64,000 nt of DNA from Sulfurospirillum sp. 1612 (GTDB lineage: Bacteria; Campylobacterota; Campylobacteria; Campylobacterales; Sulfurospirillaceae). Below are positions 32,310-40,707 of the stretch, piece by piece. Position 1 is the first letter of the stretch; each line of letters opens with the position of its first letter. Under the pieces are notes generated by a model. It was given only the letters and a program-made list of their open reading frames with translations, ran no database searches and had not been told where the DNA came from. The stretch is taken from assembly GCF_036556685.1 (NCBI RefSeq), contig NZ_CP140614.1, positions 558,001 through 622,000 of the forward strand. The letters run 5' to 3'. The position numbers and the translations under genes were made by a program.

Positions 32310-33509
32310 CTAAACGCATTCACCTTTAAAATATATTTTGAGTAAAAATGGCGGCACAATCGTCGTGATAATGATGACAAATATAAGCATCGCATAGATC
32401 TCATTAGGGAGTATCCCACTGACCCTTCCCATCTCCGCAAAGATGAGACCGACTTCACCTCTTGGTATCATCGATATACCGATTAGCGCATTATTCTTTG
32501 CACATTTTTGTATGATGAAAAAAGCACCTAGAAATTTTGAAATAAATGCAATCGAGATAAATGAGAGTCCCATAATCCAAAAGGAGGTGGAAGTAAAATC
32601 TATAACTCTGAGATTGACAGATAGACCCACCATCACAAAAAATATTGGTGTGAAGATTTGAATGATTGGTTTCATGTTTTTCTTCACATCCTCAAGCAGC
32701 AATTCATTCGCTCCCAAAAATGAGCCAAAAGGCAAGAAAAACCGGCGAGAAAGTGCGATTCCGGCTGCAAAAGAACCTAAGATTGCCGGTGCTCCGACTA
32801 AATGTGACAGATACGACAATAGCAATATCAGTGAGATGATAATCGTAGGAATATATCCAGGGACCAGTTCTTTTCCATGAAATTTATGTATCAAAAAGGA
32901 GAGTGCTTTAGCAAAGATTGGCGCTAGGATTAAAAACATGAGTATCATGCCCGCCACGGAGATGGTGTGACTAAAATCTGCTTGACGAGAGATTGAAAAG
33001 TCATAAATAAAGACCAATAAAATAATTCCAATAATATCATCGATTACCGCAGCTCCGATGACGATTTGTGCGATATTTGTCTTTTCCATGTGGATGTCTC
33101 TTAGTACGCGTAGCGTGATTCCAATACTCGTCGCGGTGAGAGTTCCCCCGATAAACAAAGCGATGTCAAATGATAATCCAAAAAGATAAAAAGCAGTCAA
33201 AATTCCAAAACAAAAAGGCAAGATAACACCCAGTACCGCGACGATTAATGAGCGCATCCCCGCATGTTTTAATCGTGTAAAATCTGTTTCGATTCCGACT
33301 TCAAATAGAAGCAAGATGATGCCGATTTCTGCTAATATTTTCAATATTTCATTGGGTTGTACGATGCCCAAAATAGACGACCCGAGAAATATCCCGGCAA
33401 AAAGCTCACCAAGAACAGAAGGCACACCAAGCCTAGCAAAGAGTTCACCAAAAATTCTAGCTACTATCAAAATCAAGAAAAGGGTTAAGAAAAAATTATG
33501 TGCTTCCAT
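32310..33509 (-). CDS. Monovalent cation:proton antiporter, CPA2 family
   Basis: 399 aa, about 12-13 transmembrane helices, no C-terminal TrkA domain. The ion-site double aspartate is in AAVIDDIIGI (about 155), and FEVGIETDF, TLTATSIGITLRVL and MIPRGEVGLIFAEMG are KefB/NapA-type signatures. Exchanges Na+ or K+ for protons. TATAAT lies only 5 bp before the ATG and there is no ribosome site, so the transcript may be leaderless or the promoter may lie further up. Confidence 0.88.
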   Translation of the reverse strand: MEAHNFFLTLFLILIVARIFGELFARLGVPSVLGELFAGIFLGSSILGIVQPNEILKILAEIGIILLLFEVGIETDFTRLKHAGMRSLIVAVLGVILPFCFGILTAFYLFGLSFDIALFIGGTLTATSIGITLRVLRDIHMEKTNIAQIVIGAAVIDDIIGIILLVFIYDFSISRQADFSHTISVAGMILMFLILAPIFAKALSFLIHKFHGKELVPGYIPTIIISLILLLSYLSHLVGAPAILGSFAAGIALSRRFFLPFGSFLGANELLLEDVKKNMKPIIQIFTPIFFVMVGLSVNLRVIDFTSTSFWIMGLSFISIAFISKFLGAFFIIQKCAKNNALIGISMIPRGEVGLIFAEMGRVSGILPNEIYAMLIFVIIITTIVPPFLLKIYFKGECV

Positions 33510-33635
33510 GCCATATTATACTATTTTTTAGCCAAAGAATCGTCTCATGATACAAGATTTGCACACGATCTTTTGTTTTTATGAATAAGGGTGTTACGAA
33601 GGGTGAAGGCGTTCATGGTTTTAGGCACACTGTGC

Positions 33636-33675
33636 TATAATACTCTGATATAGTGAGACTCTTGTCTGTTATAAT
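33636..33675 (+). promoter_or_regulatory. Two tandem -10 boxes upstream of the small ORF/33787 gene
   Basis: TATAATACTC occurs at 33636-33645 and again at 33670-33679; the second has an extended -10 (TG-T-TATAAT). -35 elements are weak. Both read toward the small ORF at 33698. Confidence 0.5.
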
Positions 33676-33697
33676 ACTCCACAAAGGAACCCATCAA

Positions 33698-33790
33698 ATG
33701 TTTGAATTCACCAATCAATCAACCCCTGCAATACTACATCATACACCCCTGGTCATCGCTACTATTGATGTGAAAAGAAGCCAAATATGA
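33698..33790 (+). CDS. Small ORF (30 aa), possible leader peptide
   Basis: ATG with AAAGGA 9 bases upstream, downstream of two TATAAT boxes; the peptide begins MFEFTNQST and ends VKRSQI. Its TGA overlaps the ATG of the next gene (ATGA), the same coupling seen in the window's real operons. No homologue recognised; it may be a leader peptide, a small protein, or the worn N-terminus of something else. Confidence 0.5.
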   Translation: MFEFTNQSTPAILHHTPLVIATIDVKRSQI

Positions 33791-35178
33791 ATAAAAAGCT
33801 TATCTTCTTTATTCTCATCATCATAATAGTAGCATTGGCATTTCCGGCGTATGAAAATCAGCGCGTCGAGCAGATTATCGCACAAAAAAAGGCCGTGCTC
33901 CATGCGGAAGGGATTGATTTGAGTATTGAACCTAAAGAAGGCTATTTTGTCAGTATCAGAAAATTCAACCTGACCCTTCAAAAGGGAGAAGTCATAGCGT
34001 TGATGCTGAAAGAAAATTTAGTGAGATTCTACCCTTTGTATAAAGATTCAATAGAAGCTTATTTTAAAAAGAATCAAACAACGATTGCCCAGAGCTTAGA
34101 AGGTATGCGATTTTCAGGTTTTATTACTGTGGATAATTTGATGCTAAATAAGCCAAAATTACGGATAGTGCTGAAAGAATTACCAACAATTTTGATGCAA
34201 GATATCAAAAATGACCCCTCAGCTTCTTCTATTGTATTGCCTTGGTTAGACCATGGTCTCATCGCATTTAAAGTTGTTTTCAACCAAGATGGTTCACTTG
34301 AGCACATTGCGATGCGAAATTTTGATGAAAAATTCACATCAGGCATAAAAAAAGAAGCAAATCATATCCAACTGCTAGGAAATCAACTCATGGTTTTAGA
34401 TAAAAATAGTGGTGAATTTCAGATGCAAAAGGCATCAATAGAAAGCAAAAATAGAGCACAAAAACAAACCGTGTTGATGCAACTCAAAGATTTAAAATAT
34501 CAATTTCAATATGATGATATGCTCCATGAATCTTCCAATCTCAATATCGGTGATTTTGTCATTAACCTCAATGACACACAAAAAAGCACCAAATTTTCAA
34601 TAAATAATTTTACCGTTAATAGTCATAGTGATTCAGACAAAGAGAAGACAAATTTTATGGCAGAGTACAAGATTGGCGCGATGAACTTTTTGGGATACCA
34701 ACAGCTTCTTAAACTACACCAATTAAATCTCAAAGTGACGTTTAGTGGTCTCAATACGCCTGCAGTAAAATCATTTATCCGCACATATGGACATAAAATA
34801 ACCCAGCAACCACCCAATCAAATGTTTTTACAAAATGATGTGATGGCAATAATAAACCAGGGATTTAATCTAAAAGTAGATGGCGGTATCAACGAGACTC
34901 AGTATGCAATTTTTGCGCTAAAAGCTTTTGATTTTTCAATCAATCTAAAAGTCGCTCCAAACACGCTCAATAGCAATTCTCAACCTGAGGAATTTGAGCA
35001 ATTTATATCGATTAGCTCAGATATCATGATAACACAAAATGATATCGATCAACTCTCTGTCATCAATCCAAAGTTAGTAGAAGAACTCAAAAAATATGCC
35101 AAAAAAGATGGGGATCATCTCTTGTTTCATATCGTATTGGATAAATCAAAAATTTCCATCAACGATAAAGAGTTATAA
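33787..35178 (+). CDS. Membrane-anchored periplasmic protein, DUF945/YdgA-like
   Basis: 463 aa. An N-terminal signal anchor (residues 3-20, LIFFILIIIIVALAFPAYE) and a long beta-rich periplasmic region with a repeated 'SINNF / LNIGDFVINLND' pattern of the kind seen in YdgA/DUF945 and AsmA-like proteins. No cysteines or catalytic motif stand out. The gene is coupled to the small ORF. The family assignment is weak. Confidence 0.6.
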   Translation: MNKKLIFFILIIIIVALAFPAYENQRVEQIIAQKKAVLHAEGIDLSIEPKEGYFVSIRKFNLTLQKGEVIALMLKENLVRFYPLYKDSIEAYFKKNQTTIAQSLEGMRFSGFITVDNLMLNKPKLRIVLKELPTILMQDIKNDPSASSIVLPWLDHGLIAFKVVFNQDGSLEHIAMRNFDEKFTSGIKKEANHIQLLGNQLMVLDKNSGEFQMQKASIESKNRAQKQTVLMQLKDLKYQFQYDDMLHESSNLNIGDFVINLNDTQKSTKFSINNFTVNSHSDSDKEKTNFMAEYKIGAMNFLGYQQLLKLHQLNLKVTFSGLNTPAVKSFIRTYGHKITQQPPNQMFLQNDVMAIINQGFNLKVDGGINETQYAIFALKAFDFSINLKVAPNTLNSNSQPEEFEQFISISSDIMITQNDIDQLSVINPKLVEELKKYAKKDGDHLLFHIVLDKSKISINDKEL

Positions 35179-35187
35179 CTAAAATCA

Positions 35188-35214
35188 CATAGGGGCACGA
35201 TTCTTGCCTCTATG
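35188..35214. terminator. Hairpin after the 33787 gene
   Basis: A 10-bp stem (CATAGGGGCA / TGCCTCTATG, one G-T wobble) and 7-nt loop, 10 bp past the stop; no clear T-run. Nothing else is recognised in 35215-35381. Confidence 0.4.
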
Positions 35215-35381
35215 CTTTGGATGGACAAGAACGGCGAGAGAGAAATCTAGATTTTAAAAATGCCAGTGGTATATTTTATAATAGTATCATGATAGATTGT
35301 ACGCTTGCAAAAGAAAATTCTAGATTTTGCAATTGAGAGTATTTATGGTACCGGGAAGAATGTTAGAAATGGTGTTGATGG

Positions 35382-36086
35382 CTATTGTAAAATAATATAA
35401 AACAGTACCATGAAGTAGTGCGAGATACTGCCTGCGAGTACAAAAAAGTGCCAGATTGTATGGAAAAAATGTTTTTCATCCTTGACATAAAAAATGATAC
35501 CAAAGGTATAAAACAATCCCCCTAAGAGCATCAGTAGTAATCCGCCTATTGGCATCGCATGGACAATAGGATTGACCGCTACGATAATCAACCATCCCAT
35601 GATAACATACAAAATCAACGAAAGCATTTCAAATCGTCTAGGATAGAGAAATTTTAACGCCACACCAAAGGCCGCAATCGCCCAATTGATACCAAAAAGG
35701 CTCCAGCCCCAAGGTCCGTGAAGCGTGATAAGTGTGATGGGCGTATAGGTTCCTGCAATCAAAAAGTAGATAGAAGCGTGGTCAAAGATTTGTAAAATTT
35801 TCTTTACCTTTCTTTTCCTGGCCGCATGATAAAAGGTAGAAGAACCATACATGATAATCAAAGTCGCACCATATATCGCCGATGCAGTGATGCCAGTCGC
35901 ATTGGAATGATAGGCCGCTATGATGACCAATATGACTAAGCCTGCGATACTAAATAACAGACCAATGCCATGGCTTATGGCATGCCAAATCTCTTCTGTG
36001 ATAGAAAAATTATTGATATTTGTCTCAAAAAAGGTTTGGTCTTTTTTTAAAGAAAGATAATCCCGTCGATTCCGTTTAGTGCGCAA
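35382..36086 (-). CDS. trhA: Hemolysin III/PAQR-family membrane protein TrhA
   Basis: 234 aa, seven transmembrane helices. Signatures: EEIWHAISHGIGLLF, the metal-site YGSSTFYHAA, the DHASIYFLIAGTYTPI loop and HTIWHFFVLAGSISHYF. Bacterial TrhA-type proteins affect membrane energetics or lipid homeostasis. TTG start with GAGGA about 9 bases upstream; the first 40 bp overlap the preceding gene's end, and no alternative start occurs before residue 30. Confidence 0.88.
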   Translation of the reverse strand: MRTKRNRRDYLSLKKDQTFFETNINNFSITEEIWHAISHGIGLLFSIAGLVILVIIAAYHSNATGITASAIYGATLIIMYGSSTFYHAARKRKVKKILQIFDHASIYFLIAGTYTPITLITLHGPWGWSLFGINWAIAAFGVALKFLYPRRFEMLSLILYVIMGWLIIVAVNPIVHAMPIGGLLLMLLGGLFYTFGIIFYVKDEKHFFHTIWHFFVLAGSISHYFMVLFYIILQ

Positions 36087-36406
36087 AATTCTATATCCTC
36101 TTCACTGTTTCCGATGAGTAAAATCTTGGCATCATACATATAATCATCGGCTATTTGTTGTGCTATGGTTGAAAAACCTTTACTCACCAAAAGAAAAGAT
36201 GCCTGCGATGCAGCCGCCAAAACCAACTCGACTATTGTCGTCACTTGGATGGCAAAGGTGAGCTGTTGGTCTTTGGCGTAGGTGATGATTGTTTTGTCAA
36301 AATCACTTAAAATGATGGAGTTTGGTGGTGTGTTTTTGATCTCATCTATAGAAGTCACTTTATAAAACTGTTGATTTTCGATGAAAGAGTGGTGAAATAT
36401 TAGCAT
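36047..36406 (-). CDS. Conserved hypothetical protein, HAD-like segments
   Basis: 119 aa from ATG 36406, whose first base overlaps the stop of the gene above (TAATG). SIILSDFDKTIITYA (about 37-51) resembles the HAD nucleophile motif DxDxT, and KILLIGNSEEDIEFCALNGIDGIIFL resembles the GDxxxD end, but the protein is shorter than an active HAD phosphatase and the middle is reduced. Could be a small HAD-like or a Campylobacterota-specific protein; function unknown. Confidence 0.65.
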   Translation of the reverse strand: MLIFHHSFIENQQFYKVTSIDEIKNTPPNSIILSDFDKTIITYAKDQQLTFAIQVTTIVELVLAAASQASFLLVSKGFSTIAQQIADDYMYDAKILLIGNSEEDIEFCALNGIDGIIFL

Positions 36407-36633
36407 TATTTGAGACCGGCACACTCTTTAGAACAGTAAAATTTACCATCTTTGATGATGGCATCTTTTTCACTGACAAAAACCGAACACTTTGCACATT
36501 CTATCATGGTGTCCCCATCTATTTTTTTCTTTTTATCATTTTTTGGAGGGACAGATTTTGTCCTTGATGCTTTAAAAAACACTATATATATAAACCATGC
36601 AATTGCTGCAAAGAGTAACCATTTCATAATCAT
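36406..36633 (-). CDS. PP0621-like small membrane protein with Cys motif
   Basis: 75 aa. An N-terminal transmembrane helix (KWLLFAAIAWFIYIVFF) then a basic stretch and a CxxC ... CxxxC pair (CAKCSVFVSEKDAIIKDGKFYCSKEC), a likely zinc ribbon. Matches the PP0621-type family. The start overlaps the rsmG stop (ATGA) and AAGGA is 8 bases upstream. Confidence 0.75.
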   Translation of the reverse strand: MIMKWLLFAAIAWFIYIVFFKASRTKSVPPKNDKKKKIDGDTMIECAKCSVFVSEKDAIIKDGKFYCSKECAGLK

Positions 36634-37211
36634 TTAAAAGTTCCTTCGGTTTTCATGAGGAGGTAATTTCGATTACCATTTTCATAAATCCTATAATTTT
36701 CAAGATTTTTAATCTCGTCTTGGACACGCGTCCCTTTGTAAAATAGCAGGGTGGTTTTGGCTGAGATAAAGTTTTGGCAGAGTTTCAAAAGCATCTCTGT
36801 TTTTGTGACGGCTCGTGAACAAACCAAATCTGCCTCAAAAGGCGCAACCGCTTCAACGCGTTGTGAAATTATATCAACATTTTTTAAATATAACGAAGTT
36901 TTGGCCAGATGTAAAAAAGCACTCTTCTTTTTGATGGGTTCAAAAAGAGTAAAATGAATCTGCGGTAATGCCATCGCCAAGATGAGTCCAGGAAACCCAG
37001 CGCCGCTTCCCACGTCGATAGCCTGTTCGATATGAGGTGGCAAAAAAGGTATCGGATAGATACTGTCTTCGATATTAAAACGGATACTATCGGAGTCTTT
37101 GGCTCCGGTGATATTGTGTATTTTATTGTAGCTTAAGATGAGTTTTGTGAAATTTTCACATTTTTTCGTAAAATCATCGGCTATTTCATAGTTGTTTTTT
37201 GTTGCGCTCAT
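36630..37211 (-). CDS. rsmG: 16S rRNA m7G527 methyltransferase
   Basis: 193 aa, SAM-dependent methyltransferase acting on G527 of 16S rRNA. Motif I AIDVGSGAGFPGLILAMALP (about 64-83), FEPIKKKSAFLHLA, and VCSRAV are the RsmG/GidB signatures. Slightly short for the family (about 205-215) but complete. First of a minus-strand run with the PP0621-like, HAD-like and trhA genes. Confidence 0.9.
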   Translation of the reverse strand: MSATKNNYEIADDFTKKCENFTKLILSYNKIHNITGAKDSDSIRFNIEDSIYPIPFLPPHIEQAIDVGSGAGFPGLILAMALPQIHFTLFEPIKKKSAFLHLAKTSLYLKNVDIISQRVEAVAPFEADLVCSRAVTKTEMLLKLCQNFISAKTTLLFYKGTRVQDEIKNLENYRIYENGNRNYLLMKTEGTFK

Positions 37212-37218
37212 GATAAAA

Positions 37219-38118
37219 TTATAACCGATGTTTGATTGATTTAAACTTTATATTGTTTAAGATCTTCACAGCATAAAGTGTCATCACCGTACCAATGATG
37301 ATAGAGATACCGATATGCTCATGTAGAAAAATTGCACTGAGCAATATGGCAGAAAAAGGCACTAAGAATATAAATGAGCTCACATTACCCGCACCCAATC
37401 GCTCAATTCCCAGAAAATATACGGTATTGGCGAAGGTGGAGGCGACAATTGAGATGACCAGCATATTAATCCAAAAAATCGTATCAAATCCACTGTAATG
37501 AATAGCATGAAAATCAACAAAAAATATACCATCGAGTACGACTGTAATCACATAAATATAAAAGCTAAAGACAATAGGTGAAATCTTTCTTGATTTGGAA
37601 CTGATGATGGTAAAAATAGGCCATAAAATTGATGCAAATAAGAAATAAAGGTTTTGAATCACCAAGATGTCTTTGAGGTGTGAATCCCAGATATCCAACA
37701 TCGTCAAAACTCCGATTGCTCCCAAAGATAAGGCAAAGTAATCTTTTTTCTTGGCATCTCTTGAGCCAAATATAGCTAAAATCACAAAGGTGTTGATTGG
37801 AATCATCGATGTGACAAGCGCCCCACCGAGTGCCGCGGTTCCAAATTTGGTCCCCAAGAAAAAGTACTTCATATAAGCGATAAATGCTATCGAAGCGAAG
37901 AGTGCTAGCATGAATGTTTTGAGATCAATTTTCAGAGATTTTTTGAGTATCATGATGACGGGAAGCAGCGTGATAGCGGTGATTCCAAAGCGTATAAATA
38001 TCATATCAAATTCATCGATATAGGAACTGAGAACTTTGACATTAACCCATGATGCACCCCAGCTGAACATGGCGAAGAACAGCATGATATAAAATATATT
38101 TTTGTCTCTTTGTTCCAT
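37219..38118 (-). CDS. DMT-superfamily (EamA) permease
   Basis: 299 aa, ten helices in two EamA repeats (MFSWGASWVNVKVLSSY in helix 1; ERLGAGNVSSFIFLVPFSAILLSAIFLHEHIGISIIIGTVMTLYAV at the end). Probable small-molecule exporter; no substrate evidence. It is not closely similar to the other DMT gene at 25638. Confidence 0.88.
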   Translation of the reverse strand: MEQRDKNIFYIMLFFAMFSWGASWVNVKVLSSYIDEFDMIFIRFGITAITLLPVIMILKKSLKIDLKTFMLALFASIAFIAYMKYFFLGTKFGTAALGGALVTSMIPINTFVILAIFGSRDAKKKDYFALSLGAIGVLTMLDIWDSHLKDILVIQNLYFLFASILWPIFTIISSKSRKISPIVFSFYIYVITVVLDGIFFVDFHAIHYSGFDTIFWINMLVISIVASTFANTVYFLGIERLGAGNVSSFIFLVPFSAILLSAIFLHEHIGISIIIGTVMTLYAVKILNNIKFKSIKHRL

Positions 38119-38191
38119 TAAGGTTCCTTAAAAATTAGAATTTGAGCTAGCGCGCTCTTATTTGAACATAGTATGTAAATAATACGGTCTT

Positions 38192-38755
38192 TTAAAATAA
38201 GTGTCCCATCTCATCTTTTTTTGTTTTGAGATATTTATCATTGTATTTGTTAGATTTGATGATGATTGGGATACGTTCTGTGATTGTGACATTTTTCAGG
38301 CTGGCTATCTTTTGTGGATTATTGGTCAAGAGTCTGATAGATGTAATATTAAAATGTGCCAAAATCGTCTCCACCACCTCATAATGCCTTTGGTCGGCTG
38401 CAAATCCTAGTTGATGGTTGGCCTCTACTGTATTGAGTCCTTTATCCTGTAAGGCATAGGCATTGACTTTATTCAAAAGACCAATATCACGTCCCTCTTG
38501 TCTGAGATAGATAATCATACCGGTGTTTTCATTGATGGTGTGAAGCGCGGTGGTGAGTTGGTCGCCACAGTCACACTTCAAACTGCCGATGGTATCGCCC
38601 GTTAGACATTCACTGTGAATACGCACGATAGGGTTGTCACTCAAAGGCTCTTTGAATATGACAAGGTGCTCTTTGATACCTTCTTTGAAGGATTGAATTT
38701 TAAAATTTCCATATTTTGTGGGAAGATTGGCTACTTCTGATATCTCGATTTTCAT
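38192..38755 (-). CDS. ribA: GTP cyclohydrolase II
   Basis: 187 aa, first committed step of riboflavin synthesis. Zinc ligands C50, C61 and C63 in HSECLTGDTIGSLKCDCGDQL, GMIIYLRQEGRDIGL with the catalytic Arg, and LLTNNPQKI. A stand-alone RibA, not fused to RibB. Lies alone, divergent from the HD-GYP gene. Confidence 0.93.
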   Translation of the reverse strand: MKIEISEVANLPTKYGNFKIQSFKEGIKEHLVIFKEPLSDNPIVRIHSECLTGDTIGSLKCDCGDQLTTALHTINENTGMIIYLRQEGRDIGLLNKVNAYALQDKGLNTVEANHQLGFAADQRHYEVVETILAHFNITSIRLLTNNPQKIASLKNVTITERIPIIIKSNKYNDKYLKTKKDEMGHLF

Positions 38756-38915
38756 TGTTTCTTGACCTTTTCTAATTAACTTCTATAACTCTTATAATTA
38801 TTAAGCTTAATATGTTAGAATTTTTATTTTTTAGATATATGAAAATGTATTTTATCGAATAATATAAAAAAAGATGTTTAAATCAAAAATGAGTATTTAA
38901 AAAGTTTTGGGGTAG

Positions 38916-40487
38916 ATGATGAATATTACAAATAGAGTGAGATTAAGTTTCTTGCTTATTACGGTTATTGTCATTTTTTTGGGCGCGATTAATTCGATTG
39001 TTTGGCTTCAAATCAAAGACAACCATCTCTCTCGTAAACATTTAGCGAGTCTTATTTTTATACAAGAACAGATGGATGCATTCACGAAAGATTTAATTGA
39101 TTCAACAACTCTCAAAGAGATTGATGTGATCAATCAACACTATTTGGAACACAAAAAAAAGTTTGATAGAACAAAAACAATGTTTTTAGATCATCACTAT
39201 TTTACTTTGAGAAAAACTTTTATTGATGAGAGCAATAATAGTATCTTGCGTCAAAATATGCAGATACTCTTTCAGAATGAAAAAAAGATTGAAACAGCAT
39301 TCAATCAGCTTGTCAATTTGCATCAAAACAAGATTTATCTACGCAAAGATTTTAACAAAAGCTATCTCCAGGAAGCACAATTAAGAAAAAAGATAAAAAA
39401 AGCAGTTTTGCAAACAAAAGATTTTAAAGCGATTCAAATTTTTGGTGAGATTGCCGTGTACAGCAAAGAGACACTATATCAGAAAAAAGACCATGCCTCG
39501 CTTGATCATTGGCTCTTTTATATTGATGCCTTAAAAAAATATCAAAAATCTTCCTCTTTGAGTCAATATGAGTCGGTCGTCAAAACACTAGGTTCGAGTG
39601 CTATTAATATTGCGATGATTGATAAAAAAATTAATCGACTCTCGCATGAGATTTTTCACACTATCCATCAAAATAGAAAAGTCAATGCTTTTATGCGCAC
39701 GAAGATTGAAAATATTACGATGCATTTTATTGATTCGACGAGCATATTCATCTTAGTCGTGCTTATTTTCCTTCTTTTTTTTATTGTCTTTTTTGAATAT
39801 CGTACGAGTCATGTTGTCGCGTTATCAGTGGATGAGATTGAAGCAAAAGTTCAAGAGGGATTAAAAGAGATTACCAAACTGGATAAAGAGATTATCGAAA
39901 CCCAAAAAGAGGTCATTTTCACGATGGGAACCATCGGGGAACAACGCAGCAAGGAGACGGGTAATCATGTCAAAAGAGTGGCGGAGTATTCCAAACTTTT
40001 TGCTAGATTTTATGGTTTGAGTGAAGAAGAGACAGAGATGATAGGTCAAGTCTCTCCGATGCATGATATTGGCAAGGTAGCAATTCCTGATTCGATTTTG
40101 AATAAACCGGGAAAATTAAGTGATGCAGAGCGCGAGATCATGAACACCCATACAACTTTGGGATATGAAATGCTAAAAGGCTCCAACAAAGCCCTGCTAA
40201 AGATGGCTGCCATCGTAGCGAAAGAACATCATGAGAAGTGGGATGGGAGTGGCTATCCTGAGAAAAAAGCGGGCGAGGAGATTCATATTTTTGGTCGTAT
40301 TACCGCGATTGCTGATGTCTTTGATGCACTAGGGAGTGATCGGGTCTATAAAAAAGCATGGAAGGATGAGGATATTTTCACACTTCTCAAAGAGGAGCGA
40401 GGACGCCACTTTGAACCCAAACTGGTGGATATCTTCTTTGAGCACATGGATGAATTTCTCAAAATCCGTGATACTTTCAAAGATTGA
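38916..40487 (+). CDS. HD-GYP sensor protein 1 (putative c-di-GMP phosphodiesterase)
   Basis: 523 aa. An N-terminal helix (about 8-30), a periplasmic helical sensor of about 250 residues, a second helix (about 270-292), a short coiled-coil (VDEIEAKVQEGLKEITKLDKEIIETQKEV), then the HD-GYP domain: H383-D384 in MHDIGK and HHEKWDGSGYP at 438-448. HD-GYP domains hydrolyse c-di-GMP; the sensor ligand is unknown. It is a near twin of the next gene in the last 200 residues. Two adjacent ATGs (38916, 38919) are possible starts. Confidence 0.88.
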   Translation: MMNITNRVRLSFLLITVIVIFLGAINSIVWLQIKDNHLSRKHLASLIFIQEQMDAFTKDLIDSTTLKEIDVINQHYLEHKKKFDRTKTMFLDHHYFTLRKTFIDESNNSILRQNMQILFQNEKKIETAFNQLVNLHQNKIYLRKDFNKSYLQEAQLRKKIKKAVLQTKDFKAIQIFGEIAVYSKETLYQKKDHASLDHWLFYIDALKKYQKSSSLSQYESVVKTLGSSAINIAMIDKKINRLSHEIFHTIHQNRKVNAFMRTKIENITMHFIDSTSIFILVVLIFLLFFIVFFEYRTSHVVALSVDEIEAKVQEGLKEITKLDKEIIETQKEVIFTMGTIGEQRSKETGNHVKRVAEYSKLFARFYGLSEEETEMIGQVSPMHDIGKVAIPDSILNKPGKLSDAEREIMNTHTTLGYEMLKGSNKALLKMAAIVAKEHHEKWDGSGYPEKKAGEEIHIFGRITAIADVFDALGSDRVYKKAWKDEDIFTLLKEERGRHFEPKLVDIFFEHMDEFLKIRDTFKD

Positions 40488-40555
40488 AACCTCTCAAAGA
40501 TGCCATGATTTTTCTCTGATGTTTCGCCTTGTATTCATAAGTATTAAGAATACTA

Positions 40556-40564
40556 TGGTAAAAT
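40556..40564 (+). promoter_or_regulatory. Extended -10 promoter for HD-GYP 2
   Basis: TGG-TAAAAT, preceded by AGTATTAAGAATACT (palindromic halves). The same arrangement, AGTATTAAG...TATGGTAAAATT, precedes hemB, so the flank was copied together with the gene. Confidence 0.5.
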
Positions 40565-40707
40565 TTTTATAAATTTACCAAAAATGTATTTTATCTATCA
40601 TATTAAAAACGTTTTCAACATCAATATTTAAGTTTTAAAATAGCTTCTTAAAGTGCGCGTGACATGTGATATAAATAACATCAATCCAATAAATTGTTGA
40701 GGATTCC

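Noticed and set aside
32240-32458. Longer N-terminus for the DEAD-box helicase
   Set aside because: It runs into the antiporter gene and lacks family sequence; AGGAA supports 32239.
35247-35330. Repeated TCTAGATTTT words near 35.25 and 35.32 kb
   Set aside because: Only about 10 bases each in AT-rich DNA; no structure or gene context makes them meaningful.
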